From Cellulomonas xylanilytica (GTDB lineage Bacteria; Actinomycetota; Actinomycetes; Actinomycetales; Cellulomonadaceae), in contig NZ_BJUB01000010.1 of NCBI RefSeq assembly GCF_007989805.1, forward strand, positions 1 through 64,000: a stretch of DNA of 64,000 bases. The letters are read 5' to 3'. The number at the start of each line of letters is the position of its first letter. Position 1 is the stretch's first letter. Below the pieces are notes generated by a model. It worked only from the letters and a program-made list of their open reading frames with translations, was not told the origin of the DNA and did not search any database. The position numbers and the translations under genes were made by a program. Positions 8,444 to 16,822 of this stretch are shown here, piece by piece.

Positions 8444-9297
8444 CGGGTCGAGCCTAGGACGCCGTCGGCCAGGGCACGCGCGAGGTCCAGCACGTCGGCG
8501 ACGCCGTCGTCCGCGTTCGACGCGCAGCGGCGGGTCGCGGCCGCGAGGACGTGCGGGTGGGCGTTGGCCACCGCGAAGGACGTCCCCGCCCAGCCGAGCA
8601 TCGACAGGTCGTTCCGGGCGTCGCCGACCGCCCACACGTCGGTCGGCTCGATGCCGCGCGCCGCCGCCCAGTCGGCCAGCGTCGCGGCCTTGGTGATGCC
8701 CGGGCCGGAGATCTCCCCCAGCCCCTCCGCCCCGGAGTCGGCGACGATCGCCAGGTCACCCACGACGGCCGCGAGCTCGTCCGCGTAGCCGTCGCCGGCC
8801 GGCCGCGTGGTGCGGACGAGCAGCTTGAACGTCGACGCGCCGAGGACGTCCTCGATGCGGTCCGCCGTCGGGCTGCCCGCCGGCACGGGGTGGCTGGAGC
8901 GGAAGAGGTGCTCGTACGCGAAGCCGTCCGCGCTCTCCGTGGCGAGGTGGACCGCCCGCGGACCGCCCCAGGCGGCGCGGACGCGGTCGGCGATCTCGCC
9001 GACCAGGTCGCGCGGCATCCCGCGCTCGGCCAGCACGCGGCCCGTGCCCACCTCGAGCACCGCGGCGCCGTTGGCGCAGATGGCGACCCCGTGCCCGGCG
9101 ACGTGGGACGCGAGCTCGCGCAGCCACCGCGGCGGTCGGGCGGTCACGAACACCACCTCGATCCCGGCGTCGGCGGCACGGACCAGCGCGTCCGCGGTGC
9201 GCGCGGACACCGTGCCGTCGGGGCGCAGGAGCGTGCCGTCGAGGTCCGTGGCGACGAGGCGCGGTGCGCGCGTCGGCGGGGCGGTCCTCGGCGTCAT
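8440..9297 (-). CDS. HAD superfamily hydrolase, Cof type
   Basis: 285 aa. All four HAD motifs are visible: DLDGTLL near residue 20 (nucleophile and acid Asp), VTARPP near residue 50, the Lys in GPGITKAATLADWAA, and GDARNDLSML near residue 230 (Mg2+ Asp residues). The large C2-type cap between motifs II and III places it in the Cof/SupH group, which dephosphorylates sugar phosphates or flavin and pyridoxal phosphates. The exact substrate is not readable. The start ATG 9297 overlaps the stop of the small zinc-ribbon gene and its stop overlaps the next hydrolase. Confidence 0.88.
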   Translation of the reverse strand: MTPRTAPPTRAPRLVATDLDGTLLRPDGTVSARTADALVRAADAGIEVVFVTARPPRWLRELASHVAGHGVAICANGAAVLEVGTGRVLAERGMPRDLVGEIADRVRAAWGGPRAVHLATESADGFAYEHLFRSSHPVPAGSPTADRIEDVLGASTFKLLVRTTRPAGDGYADELAAVVGDLAIVADSGAEGLGEISGPGITKAATLADWAAARGIEPTDVWAVGDARNDLSMLGWAGTSFAVANAHPHVLAAATRRCASNADDGVADVLDLARALADGVLGSTR

Positions 9298-9593
9298 CGG
9301 CGCGTCGGCCCGCGGCGGGCGCGGGCCTGCCAGCACGAGGTGTGCCAGTGGCGGCGGTCGTCGAGCGCCTCGCCGAACAGCCCGTCGGTGCGCCACGCGA
9401 CGACGTGCGCGGTGCCGGCACCCACCAGCTGGTCGCACCCGGGGCAGCGGTACTCGCGGTCCGAGCCGCGGACCTGCTGGACGGTCCACTCGCCGTCGGC
9501 GCCCGACTCGGAGCGCCGCCCGCCCGTCGCCCGGTCGACGTCGAGCTCGACGTGCTCGGCCCCGTACGGCCGCTTGGTCGATCGTCGTCCCAC
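9294..9593 (-). CDS. Small zinc-ribbon-like protein, 99 aa
   Basis: 99 aa, beginning at GTG 9593 (a second GTG at 9596 would add one residue). The N-terminus GRRSTKRPYGAEHVELDVDRA and the block YRCPGCDQLVGAGTAHVVAW followed by HWHTSCW give two Cys plus His/His/Cys, probably binding one zinc ion. This type is often labelled ATP/GTP-binding protein in actinobacterial genomes without experimental support. It is the first gene of the overlapping chain with the HAD phosphatase and two hydrolases. Function unknown. Confidence 0.72.
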   Translation of the reverse strand: MGRRSTKRPYGAEHVELDVDRATGGRRSESGADGEWTVQQVRGSDREYRCPGCDQLVGAGTAHVVAWRTDGLFGEALDDRRHWHTSCWQARARRGPTRR

Positions 9594-9617
9594 CACCCCA
9601 TCCTCCCCCACCGCACC

Positions 9618-9726
9618 GGGACGTCCGCACCCGTGCGGCGTGGAACCCACCGGAGTGCGGACGTCAGCGGCGGGGAGCTGGGACGTCCGCACTCGTGCGG
9701 GGTGGAGCCCCACGGAGTGCGGACGT
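9618..9726. repeat. Two 47-bp palindromic repeats, 62-bp period
   Basis: Copies at 9618-9664 and 9680-9726 are about 90% identical. Each begins ACGTCCGCAC and ends with its reverse complement GTGCGGACGT, and has an inner arm GTGCGG that can also pair with the first, so each copy can form alternative hairpins. They sit between the convergently placed end of the GH1 unit and the start of the zinc-ribbon gene. They could be REP-like elements, a terminator array or protein-binding sites. No further copies were found in the window. Confidence 0.75.
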
Positions 9727-9740
9727 TGCAGGTGGGGGAC

Positions 9741-9780
9741 GCCGACGGCCGAGCACCCGGGTGGGGGCTCGGCCGTCGGC
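9741..9780 (-). terminator. Hairpin terminator after the GH1 gene
   Basis: A perfect 14-bp stem (GCCGACGGCCGAGC, 9741-9754, with its complement at 9767-9780) and a 12-nt loop starts 7 nt past the GH1 stop codon. There is no U-tract, as is common for actinobacterial terminators. Confidence 0.8.
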
Positions 9781-9787
9781 GGGTACG

Positions 9788-11230
9788 TCAGAGGGCTGCG
9801 GACTCCGGGGTCGGGATCGTCCTCGTGCGCAGGAGCTCGCGGTACCAGAGGCCCGAGTCCTTCACGGTGCGCTCGAGGGTGTCGTAGTCCACCCGGACCA
9901 CGCCGAAACGGCGGTCGTAGCCGTAGGACCACTCGAAGTTGTCCATGAGCGACCAGACGAAGTAGCCGCGCACGTCGGCGCCGCGCTCGATGGCCTCGCC
10001 GACCGCGTCGATGTGGTCGTGCAGGTACGCGACGCGGTCGGCGTCGTGCACGCGGCCGTCCGCGCTGACCTCGTCGTAGAAGGCGGCGCCGTTCTCCGTG
10101 ATGGCCATGGGCAGGCTCGGGTACCGGTCGCGGATCTCGAGGAGCAGGTCCACGAGGCCCTGCGGCTCGATGTTCCAGCCCATCGCGGTGTACGGACCGG
10201 GCTGCGGGAGCCACTCGACGGTCGTCGCGCCGACCCAGGGGCTGTTGGCGGACGAGCGGTGGCCGTCCGGGCCCGGGGTGCCGTCGCCACCGGCGGGCGT
10301 GCCGTGCTGGACGCGACCGGTGGAGTAGTAGTTCACGCCGAGCAGCGCGAGCGGGACCTTGATGACGTCGAGGTCACCCTCCTGCACGAACGACCAGTCG
10401 GTGATGTGCTCGGTGTCGGCGAAGACCTCCTTGGGGTACTCGCCGTCCAGCATCGGGCCCAGGAACACCTCGTTGGCGATGGTGTCGATGCGGCGCTTGG
10501 CCTCGAGGTCCTGCGGCGAGTCGGTGTTCGCCCGCGTGACGTGCAGGTTGAGGGTCACCGAGATCGGCGTGTCCTCGCCGAGCACGTCCTTGATGGCCCG
10601 GCCGGCCAGGCCGTGCGCGAGGTTGAGGTGGTGGACCGCGGCGAGCGCGGCGGCGTCGTCGGTCACGCCGGGGGCGTGCACGCCCGACGCATACCCGAGG
10701 AACGCGGAGCACCACGGCTCGTTGAGCGTGGTCCACACGTGGATCCGGTCGCCCAGCACCTCGGCCAGCTTGCGCGCGTAGACGCCGAAGTTGACGGCCG
10801 TCTGGCGGTTGGCCCAGCCGCCCTCGTCCTCGAGCGGCTGCGGGAGGTCCCAGTGGTAGAGCGTCGCGACGGGCTTGATGCCGGCGGCGATGAGGCGGTC
10901 GGCCAGGTCGACGTAGAAGTCGAGGCCGGCCTGGTTGAACTCGCCGGAGCCGGTCGGCTGGACGCGGGGCCACGCGATCGAGAACCGGTAGGCCTGCAGG
11001 CCGAGGTCCTGCATGATCGCGACGTCCTGCTCGACCCGGTGGTAGTGGTCGGCCGCGACGTCGCCGGTGTCGCCGTCGAGGACCTTGCCCGGTGTGCGGG
11101 AGAAGGTGTCCCAGATGGACGGACCACGGCCGTCCTCGTCGAACGCACCCTCGATCTGGTACGAGGCGGTGGCCGAGCCCCAGAGGAAGTCGGAGGGGAA
11201 CTGGCGTCCGGAGGGGCGCGAAGTCGTCAT
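9788..11230 (-). CDS. bglB: GH1 beta-glucosidase
   Basis: 480 aa, the usual GH1 length. The start region [15 protein letters not shown] is the GH1 N-terminal signature. The acid/base Glu is E171 in TLNEP and the nucleophile is E379 in ITENG; Gln26, His and Trp residues of the glucose subsite are also present. It should hydrolyse beta-linked gluco-oligosaccharides in the cytoplasm, as no signal peptide is present. ATG 11230 follows a GAAGGA ribosome-binding site. It has its own promoter region with a LacI-type palindrome (11348-11363) and a CebR-like box (11372-11385), and ends in a strong hairpin. Beta-galactosidase or fucosidase side activity is possible. Confidence 0.93.
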   Translation of the reverse strand: MTTSRPSGRQFPSDFLWGSATASYQIEGAFDEDGRGPSIWDTFSRTPGKVLDGDTGDVAADHYHRVEQDVAIMQDLGLQAYRFSIAWPRVQPTGSGEFNQAGLDFYVDLADRLIAAGIKPVATLYHWDLPQPLEDEGGWANRQTAVNFGVYARKLAEVLGDRIHVWTTLNEPWCSAFLGYASGVHAPGVTDDAAALAAVHHLNLAHGLAGRAIKDVLGEDTPISVTLNLHVTRANTDSPQDLEAKRRIDTIANEVFLGPMLDGEYPKEVFADTEHITDWSFVQEGDLDVIKVPLALLGVNYYSTGRVQHGTPAGGDGTPGPDGHRSSANSPWVGATTVEWLPQPGPYTAMGWNIEPQGLVDLLLEIRDRYPSLPMAITENGAAFYDEVSADGRVHDADRVAYLHDHIDAVGEAIERGADVRGYFVWSLMDNFEWSYGYDRRFGVVRVDYDTLERTVKDSGLWYRELLRTRTIPTPESAAL

Positions 11231-11347
11231 GTGCAGGTCCTTCGGTCGGACGGACGGGTGGGACGGGTGGGGTGCCTGCGGGGCAGGCGGCGGGTCTGGC
11301 CGTCGGGCCGGCGGCTGTGCCGGCCGGGTCAGACCTGCTATGCGATT

Positions 11348-11363
11348 GTCGAAACGATACGAT
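11348..11363. promoter_or_regulatory. LacI-type operator A (GH1 promoter)
   Basis: GTCGAAACGATACGAT, 118 bp upstream of the GH1 start, matches the pattern RTCGAA-N-CG-N-TTCGAY shared with sites at 13724, 20487 and 20631, with one deviation in the right half (TACGAT). It is the weakest of the four. Confidence 0.5.
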
Positions 11364-11371
11364 ACACGGCG

Positions 11372-11385
11372 TGGGAACGCTCCCG
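11372..11385. promoter_or_regulatory. CebR/CelR-like box upstream of GH1
   Basis: TGGGAACGCTCCCG matches the known actinobacterial cellobiose-repressor site TGGGAGCGCTCCCA at 12 of 14 positions. It lies in the GH1-GH31 gap and may let a CebR encoded elsewhere co-regulate the beta-glucosidase. Confidence 0.5.
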
Positions 11386-11417
11386 CCACCCCTTTCGGGG
11401 CCGCGGGAGCGGGCGCC

Positions 11418-13682
11418 TCAGACGGTGATCTCGACGACCTCGTCGGGCACGGCGGCGTCGACGACCTGTCCGCCGACCCCCACCTCGACCCGCCAGGGCG
11501 CCGAGGCGCCCCGTGCCTCGACGCGGACCGTGGAGCCCTCGCGGGTCACGACGAAGCTCGCCTCCCCCACCCGCGTCACGGACCGGTGGCCGTCGGCCAG
11601 CTCGACCAGGTGCAGCGTGACGCCGTCGGCCCACGCGTAGTCCGGCCGGTCCGAGCGCGCACCGACGGGTAGCACGCTGTCGGGCCGGACGTAGAGGGGC
11701 ACCGACAGGTACCCGTGCCGCTCGCGGACCCAGCGCGGCCCGGTCACCTGGTCGCCCGTGAGCAGCGACGTCCACGTGCCCTCCGGCAGGTAGACGTCCA
11801 CGTCACCCTCGGCCGTGAACACCGGGGCCACGAGCAGGCTCTCGCCGAGCATGTACTGGGTGTCGACGGTCGCCGCGCCGGGGTCGTCGGGGAACTCCAG
11901 CACCATCGGCCGCATCACCGGGAGACCGGAGGCGTGGGCGTCCTGACCCAGCCGGCCCAGGTAGGGCATGAGCGAGAGCTTGAGCCGGGTGAACAGCCGG
12001 GCGACGTCGACGGCCTCCTCGTCGAACGCCCACGGCACGCGGTAGGAGTCCGAGCCGTGCAGTCGGCTGTGCGACGAGAGCAGACCGAACGCCAGCCAGC
12101 GCTTGAACACGGCGGCGTCCGGCTTGCCCTCGAACCCGCCGATGTCGTGGCTCCAGTAGCCGAAGCCCGACGACGCGAGCGACAGCCCCCCGCGCAGGGT
12201 CTCCGCCATCGAGACGAACGTCGACTCGCTGTCGCCGCCCCAGTGCACCGGGAACTGCTGCCCGCCCGCGGTCGCGGACCGCGCGAACAGCACGGCCTCC
12301 CCCTCGCCGCGCTCGGCCTCGAGCACGTCGAAGACCGCGCGGTTGTAGAGGTGCGTGTAGTGGTTGTGCATCCGCTCCGGGTCGGAGCCGTCGTGCCAGA
12401 CGACGTCCGTGGGGATCCGCTCGCCGAAGTCGGTCTTGAAGGCGTCGACGCCCTGCACCATCAGGTGCCGCAGGTAGCGCTGGTACCAGGCGACCGCCTC
12501 GGGGTTGGTGAAGTCGACCAGACCCATGCCGGACTGCCACTGGTCCGTCTGCCACACGCTGCCGTCGGCCCGGGTCACCAGGTAGCCGGCCGCGCGGCCC
12601 TCGTCGAAGAGGGCGGAGCGCTGGGCGATGTACGGGTTGATCCAGACGCAGACCTTCAGCCCCTTGGCGTGCAGCCGGGCGAGGAGCCCCTCGGGGTCCG
12701 GGAACGTGGCCGGGTCCCACGTGAAGTCGGTCCAGTGGTAGGCGCGCATCCAGAAGCAGTCGAAGTGGAAGACGCTCAGCGGCAGCCCGCGCTCGGCCAT
12801 GCCGTCGACGAACGACATCACGGTCGCCTCGTCGTACTGCGTCGTGAACGAGGTGGACAGCCACAGCCCGTAGGACCAGGCCGGGACCTGTGCGGGGCGG
12901 CCGGTCAGCGCGGTGTAGTGCCGCAGCACGTCCTTGGGCGTCGGACCGTGGATGACGTAGTACTCGAGGGACTCGCCGGCCACCGAGAACTGCGTGCGGG
13001 AGACGGCCTCGGAGCCGACCTCGAACGAGACACGACCGGGGTGGTCGACGAACACCCCGTAGCCCTTGTCGGACAGGTAGAACGGCACGTTCTTGTACGC
13101 CTGCTCGCTGGCCGTGCCGCCGTCCTCGTTCCAGATGTCGACGGACTGCCCGTTCTTGACGAAGGCGCCGAACCGCTCGCCCAGGCCGTAGACGTGCTCG
13201 CGGACCCCGAGACCCAGCTGCTCGTGCACGTACGCGTCGCCGCGCGCGTCGGTGACGACGCCCACGGAGCGGGCCGTCGACGAGGTCAGCACCTTCCCGT
13301 CGGCCTCGAACTCCACGTTCCAGGCGCCCCGCGTGGAGACGCGGGCGGTCAGGGCGCCGGCGCGGAACGTCGCGACGCCGTCCGCGGCGTCCTCGGCCTC
13401 GACCACCTTGACGTCCGCGGGCGTGCGGTTCAGTGCGAACGACGGCCCGCGGTCGACTCCGCCGCGGTGGTGCTCGATGCGCACGCCGATCACGTCGTCC
13501 ATCGGGCTGTGGAACGTCACCGTCACCAGGGCCTTGTTGAGCGTGTCGCCGCGCGAGGTGAGCGGCACGGTCGACGCGTGGACCGTGAGCGTGTCCTCGC
13601 CCACGACGACGTCCGCGATCTCGCGCGGACGCAGGACCGTGACGCCCGGGAGGTGCTGCCAGTAGCCGTCGGTGAACTTCAT
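11418..13682 (-). CDS. yicI: GH31 alpha-xylosidase (YicI type)
   Basis: 754 aa, close to E. coli YicI. The nucleophile motif [12 protein letters not shown] gives D418 and the acid/base is D484 in HWGGDSEST, the same spacing as D416/D482 of YicI. The FHFDCFWM strand and the [12 protein letters not shown] segment are also YicI-like, which favours alpha-xylosidase over alpha-glucosidase. It should release alpha-1,6-linked xylose from the non-reducing end of xyloglucan oligosaccharides or isoprimeverose. No signal peptide, so it acts in the cytoplasm. ATG 13682 sits behind an AAGGCG-like site; a LacI-type palindrome (13724-13739) lies 42 nt upstream, shared with the divergent lacI gene. Confidence 0.93.
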   Translation of the reverse strand: MKFTDGYWQHLPGVTVLRPREIADVVVGEDTLTVHASTVPLTSRGDTLNKALVTVTFHSPMDDVIGVRIEHHRGGVDRGPSFALNRTPADVKVVEAEDAADGVATFRAGALTARVSTRGAWNVEFEADGKVLTSSTARSVGVVTDARGDAYVHEQLGLGVREHVYGLGERFGAFVKNGQSVDIWNEDGGTASEQAYKNVPFYLSDKGYGVFVDHPGRVSFEVGSEAVSRTQFSVAGESLEYYVIHGPTPKDVLRHYTALTGRPAQVPAWSYGLWLSTSFTTQYDEATVMSFVDGMAERGLPLSVFHFDCFWMRAYHWTDFTWDPATFPDPEGLLARLHAKGLKVCVWINPYIAQRSALFDEGRAAGYLVTRADGSVWQTDQWQSGMGLVDFTNPEAVAWYQRYLRHLMVQGVDAFKTDFGERIPTDVVWHDGSDPERMHNHYTHLYNRAVFDVLEAERGEGEAVLFARSATAGGQQFPVHWGGDSESTFVSMAETLRGGLSLASSGFGYWSHDIGGFEGKPDAAVFKRWLAFGLLSSHSRLHGSDSYRVPWAFDEEAVDVARLFTRLKLSLMPYLGRLGQDAHASGLPVMRPMVLEFPDDPGAATVDTQYMLGESLLVAPVFTAEGDVDVYLPEGTWTSLLTGDQVTGPRWVRERHGYLSVPLYVRPDSVLPVGARSDRPDYAWADGVTLHLVELADGHRSVTRVGEASFVVTREGSTVRVEARGASAPWRVEVGVGGQVVDAAVPDEVVEITV

Positions 13683-16600
13683 CGTGGCGCCTTCGCGTCG
13701 TGGGTCCGGGGACCGGTTCCTTCATCGAAGCGTTTCGATGCTGGTATTACGTTAAAGGGCAGCGCGAACGCTGTCCAGGATGGTGGAATGACGGCGACCG
13801 TTTCGACGGTGCTTCGACTCGCTGGGGTGGCCCCGGCGGGCGTCGACGAGGGGATGACGACATGGCGACGATCGACGACGTGGCACGCGCGGCGGGGGTC
13901 TCGGTGTCGACCGTCTCCTACACGTTCTCCGGCAAGCGCCCGATCTCCGCCGAGACCCGCGCCCGTGTCGAGCGCGCCGTGCGCGAGCTCGACTACCGGC
14001 CGCACGCCGGCGCCCGTGCGCTCGCGTCCCAGCGCACCCAGGTGCTCGCGCTCATGGCGCCGCTGCGCGTCGACGTCAACGTCGGCGTCATCATGCAGTT
14101 CGTCACCGGCGTCGTCACGCGTGCGCAGTCGTTCAAGCACGACGTGCTGCTGCTCACCCAGGACGACCACGACGGGATCGAGCGGGTCGCGGCGGGCTCC
14201 ATGGTCGACGCCGTGATCATGATGGACGTCGAGGCGGAGGACCCCCGGCTGCCGATCCTGCGCCGGCAGCGCCAGCCCGCCGTGCTCATCGGCCTGCCCC
14301 GCGACGCCACAGGATTCTCCTGCGTCGACCTGGACTTCGAGGCCGCCGGACGGTCCGCGGTCAACCACCTCGCCGGGCTCGGGCACCGGCAGATCGCGCT
14401 CATCGGCTCCCCGCGGGCCGTGCTCAGCCGGCGCACCACCTACGCCGCGCGGCTCGTGCGCGGGTTCACGCAGGAGTCCGCCCGCCTCGGCCTCGACGCC
14501 GTGTTCGAGACGTGCGAGTCCTCCCACAGCGGCGCCATCGAGGCCGTCGACCAGGTGCTCGCAGCCCTGCCCGACGTCACCGGCGTGATCGTGCACAACG
14601 AGGTGGCCCTGCCCGCGGTGCTCGAGACCCTGCGGTCGCGCGGCAAGGACGTCCCCCGGGACATCTCGGTCGTGGCCGTGTGCCCGGAGGACGTGGCCCT
14701 GGGTCAGACCGAGGCGCTGACCGCCGTCGACCTGCCCGCGCACACCATCGGCAGCGTCGCGGTCGACATGGCTATCGGCCGGCTCACCGGGGACCAGCCC
14801 GCCGAGACCCGCCTCCTCGCGCCCGTCCTGACCACCCGGACCAGCACCGCTGCCCCGTCGCGCTAGCACGGCGGCACCGCCCGCGGGCACCCGCAGCAGC
14901 CCGTCGACGTCCGACTGCGCGAGCAGGTCCCGGCCCGTCCAGGGCACCTCCGCGTCGGCGTCGCCGTGGTTGAGCACGAACAGCAGACCGCCGCGCAGCG
15001 CGACCTCGACGCCGTCCGGCACCGCAGGCAGCGGTGGGGCGACGCCGGCCGCCGCGAGGCAGTCGGCCACGATCGCGGCGAGCACCGGCGCCGGCGGGAC
15101 GGTCGAGACGTACCAGGCGCTGCCGTGCCGGAGGACGGCCGGGCGGCCGTCGAGACCCGCACCCGCGTAGGTGGCGAGGACCTCGGCGCCGTCCGCGCTC
15201 AGGTGCTCCGACCAGAGCGAGGCGGTGAAGGTGCCGTAGTGCTCCGAGTGCACCGGGACGCCGGTCGGCGGCAGCGGCCGGTGCTGCTCGCCCGACACCC
15301 CGAGCACATCGGCCCACGGCACCGGGAAACGGCCCTGCCGGACGCGCTGGTCCTCGTCGGCGATCCCGCTGAACGGGCCGACCAGCAGCGTGCCGCCACG
15401 CTCGGCGACCCGGGCCAGGTTCGCGGCGTCGGCGTCCGAGACGAGGTGCAGCAGCGGCACGACCACCAGGTCGTAGCGGTCCAGGTCGGCACCGGGCGGG
15501 ACGACGTCGGTCGCGATCCCCGCCCGCCAGAACGGCTCGTGGTACGCCGCCAGCTGGTCCGGAACCCGCAGGAGGGTGCTCGGCAGCGAGTCCGCCTCAC
15601 CGGCCCAGAGCGACGGCCAGTCGACGACGATCGCGACCCGCGCCTCCACCCGCGTCCCGACCACGTCACGGAGCAGGCCCAGGAGCCGTCCCTGCTCACG
15701 GACCTCCCGGTGCAGGTCGGTGTCGGCGCCGGCGTGCGGCAGCATCGCCGAGTGGAACCGCTCGGAGCCCTGCACCGAGGCGCGCCACTGGAAGTAGCAG
15801 ACCGCGTCGGCTCCGTGCGCGACGGCGCGCAGCGAGTCCCGCAGCATCCCGCCGGCCGGCTTGGGCAGGTTGTGCGGCCGCCAGCTCACGGCGCCGGCCG
15901 CCTGCTCCAGCAGCGCCCACGGTCGGCCACCGCCGACCCCTCGGGTCAGGTCGTGCGTGAGCGCGGCGCGCGCGGGGGCCGACGGGTCGGCGGGGTCGGC
16001 GTAGTGGTCGTCGGCGACGACGTCGAGGTCGTCGGCCCAGGAGAGCTGGTCGACCAGCGGGAAGAAGCCCATCGCGTTCGTCGTGACGGGCGCCGCCGAG
16101 GACCCGCGGATGATCTCGGCCTGCAGGCGGTAGACGTCGCGCAGCTGGTCGGACGTGAACCGGCGGAAGTCGAGGAGCTGCGTGGGGTTGTGCACGTACG
16201 GCGCGGTCCGCGGCGGCACGATCTCCGGCCAGTCGCCGTACCGCTGGCTCCAGAACGCGGTGCCCCACGCGCGGTTGAGGGCGTCGAGGTCGCCGTAGCG
16301 GTCCTGCAGCCAGGTGCGGAACCGGTCGGCGCACAGGTCGCAGAAGCACGCCTGCCCGAACTCGTTGCCGACGTGCCACATCGCCACCGCGGGGTGCCCG
16401 GCGTACCGGTCGACGAGCGCGCGGACGAACCGGGCCACCCGGTCCCGGTACACGGCCGACCCCGGGCAGAAGTGGTTGCGCGACCCCACGCTCATGCGCA
16501 CGCCCGCGGCGTCCACCGCCGACGTCGTCGGGTCCAGCCGCGCGAGCCACGGCGGCGGCGACGCGGACGGCGTCGCCAGGTCGACCGCGATCCCGCCGGC

Positions 16601-16822
16601 GTGCAGGAGGTCGAGCACCTCGTCGAGCCAGTCCCAGCGCAGCTCGTCGGGTCGCGGCTCGAGCATCGCCCAGGAGAACACCCCGACCGTCACCAGGGTG
16701 ACGCCGGCCGCCTGCATGAGCGCGACGTCCTCGCGCCACACGTCGGGCGACCACTGCTCCGGGTTGTAGTCGCCCCCGTAGAGGATCCCGCGCTCGCGCG
16801 TCAGCGCCTCGAACGAGCTCAT
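13679..16822 (-). CDS. GH42 beta-galactosidase with lost stop codon (homology ends near 14864)
   Basis: The frame is open for 1047 codons, but only residues 1 to about 653 (16822 to about 14864) look like GH42. Acid/base E154 (HVGNEFG), nucleophile E306 (WALLEQAAG) and the four zinc cysteines C119, C159, C161 and C164 are present, so the enzyme should remove terminal beta-galactose in the cytoplasm. Family members end after the AAVL-type beta-strand, which is reached here. The following 390 codons run antisense through lacI and have the His/Asp/Gly/Arg composition of a shadow frame. A TAG lies exactly at the expected end (14863-14865), one base out of frame, inside a CTAG that also holds the lacI stop. 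A single-base indel in the last codons, real or from assembly, is the simplest explanation. ATG 16822 overlaps the permease stop. Confidence 0.85.
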   Translation of the reverse strand: MSSFEALTRERGILYGGDYNPEQWSPDVWREDVALMQAAGVTLVTVGVFSWAMLEPRPDELRWDWLDEVLDLLHAGGIAVDLATPSASPPPWLARLDPTTSAVDAAGVRMSVGSRNHFCPGSAVYRDRVARFVRALVDRYAGHPAVAMWHVGNEFGQACFCDLCADRFRTWLQDRYGDLDALNRAWGTAFWSQRYGDWPEIVPPRTAPYVHNPTQLLDFRRFTSDQLRDVYRLQAEIIRGSSAAPVTTNAMGFFPLVDQLSWADDLDVVADDHYADPADPSAPARAALTHDLTRGVGGGRPWALLEQAAGAVSWRPHNLPKPAGGMLRDSLRAVAHGADAVCYFQWRASVQGSERFHSAMLPHAGADTDLHREVREQGRLLGLLRDVVGTRVEARVAIVVDWPSLWAGEADSLPSTLLRVPDQLAAYHEPFWRAGIATDVVPPGADLDRYDLVVVPLLHLVSDADAANLARVAERGGTLLVGPFSGIADEDQRVRQGRFPVPWADVLGVSGEQHRPLPPTGVPVHSEHYGTFTASLWSEHLSADGAEVLATYAGAGLDGRPAVLRHGSAWYVSTVPPAPVLAAIVADCLAAAGVAPPLPAVPDGVEVALRGGLLFVLNHGDADAEVPWTGRDLLAQSDVDGLLRVPAGGAAVLARRGSGAGPGGQDGREEAGLGGLVPGEPADSHVDRDAADGVRGQVDGGQRLGLTQGHVLRAHGHDRDVPGDVLAARPQGLEHRGQGHLVVHDHAGDVGQGCEHLVDGLDGAAVGGLARLEHGVEAEAGGLLREPAHEPRGVGGAPAEHGPRGADERDLPVPEPGEVVDRGPSGGLEVQVDAGESCGVAGQADEHGGLALPAQDRQPGVLRLDVHHDHGVDHGARRDPLDPVVVVLGEQQHVVLERLRTRDDAGDELHDDADVDVDAQRRHEREHLGALGRERTGAGVRPVVELAHGALDTGAGLGGDRALAGERVGDGRHRDPRRACHVVDRRHVVIPSSTPAGATPASRSTVETVAVIPPSWTAFALPFNVIPASKRFDEGTGPRTHDAKAPR
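13724..13739. promoter_or_regulatory. LacI-type operator B (GH31/lacI divergent region)
   Basis: ATCGAAGCGTTTCGAT has complementary arms around a central CG, typical of LacI-family operators. It sits between the divergent GH31 and lacI genes, next to an AT-richer stretch (13741-13756) likely to hold the promoters, so it can control both. Confidence 0.65.
13757..13776. promoter_or_regulatory. Imperfect 20-bp palindrome upstream of lacI
   Basis: GGGCAGCGCGAACGCTGTCC has 8-bp arms with one mismatch and a 4-nt centre. It lies between operator B and the lacI start and could be a second regulator site or a leader hairpin. Confidence 0.4.
13862..14866 (+). CDS. LacI-family transcriptional regulator of the glycan locus
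   Basis: 334 aa. The N-terminal helix-turn-helix TIDDVARAAGVSVSTVSYTFSGKRPIS is a standard LacI DNA-binding domain, followed by the hinge helix and a periplasmic-binding-like effector domain (about residues 60-334) that would sense a sugar. ATG 13862 follows GAGGGG. The gene is divergent from GH31, and palindromes with a central CG lie before GH31/lacI, GH1, the solute-binding protein and GH3, so it is the obvious candidate regulator, probably a repressor relieved by an oligosaccharide. Its TAG stop shares the tetramer CTAG (14863-14866) with the presumed original stop of the convergent GH42 gene. Confidence 0.9.
   Translation: MATIDDVARAAGVSVSTVSYTFSGKRPISAETRARVERAVRELDYRPHAGARALASQRTQVLALMAPLRVDVNVGVIMQFVTGVVTRAQSFKHDVLLLTQDDHDGIERVAAGSMVDAVIMMDVEAEDPRLPILRRQRQPAVLIGLPRDATGFSCVDLDFEAAGRSAVNHLAGLGHRQIALIGSPRAVLSRRTTYAARLVRGFTQESARLGLDAVFETCESSHSGAIEAVDQVLAALPDVTGVIVHNEVALPAVLETLRSRGKDVPRDISVVAVCPEDVALGQTEALTAVDLPAHTIGSVAVDMAIGRLTGDQPAETRLLAPVLTTRTSTAAPSR

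Noticed and set aside
13679..14863. The antisense extension of GH42 as a functional domain
   Set aside because: It is His/Asp/Arg/Gly-rich without secondary-structure pattern, and lacI on the other strand is clearly a real gene.
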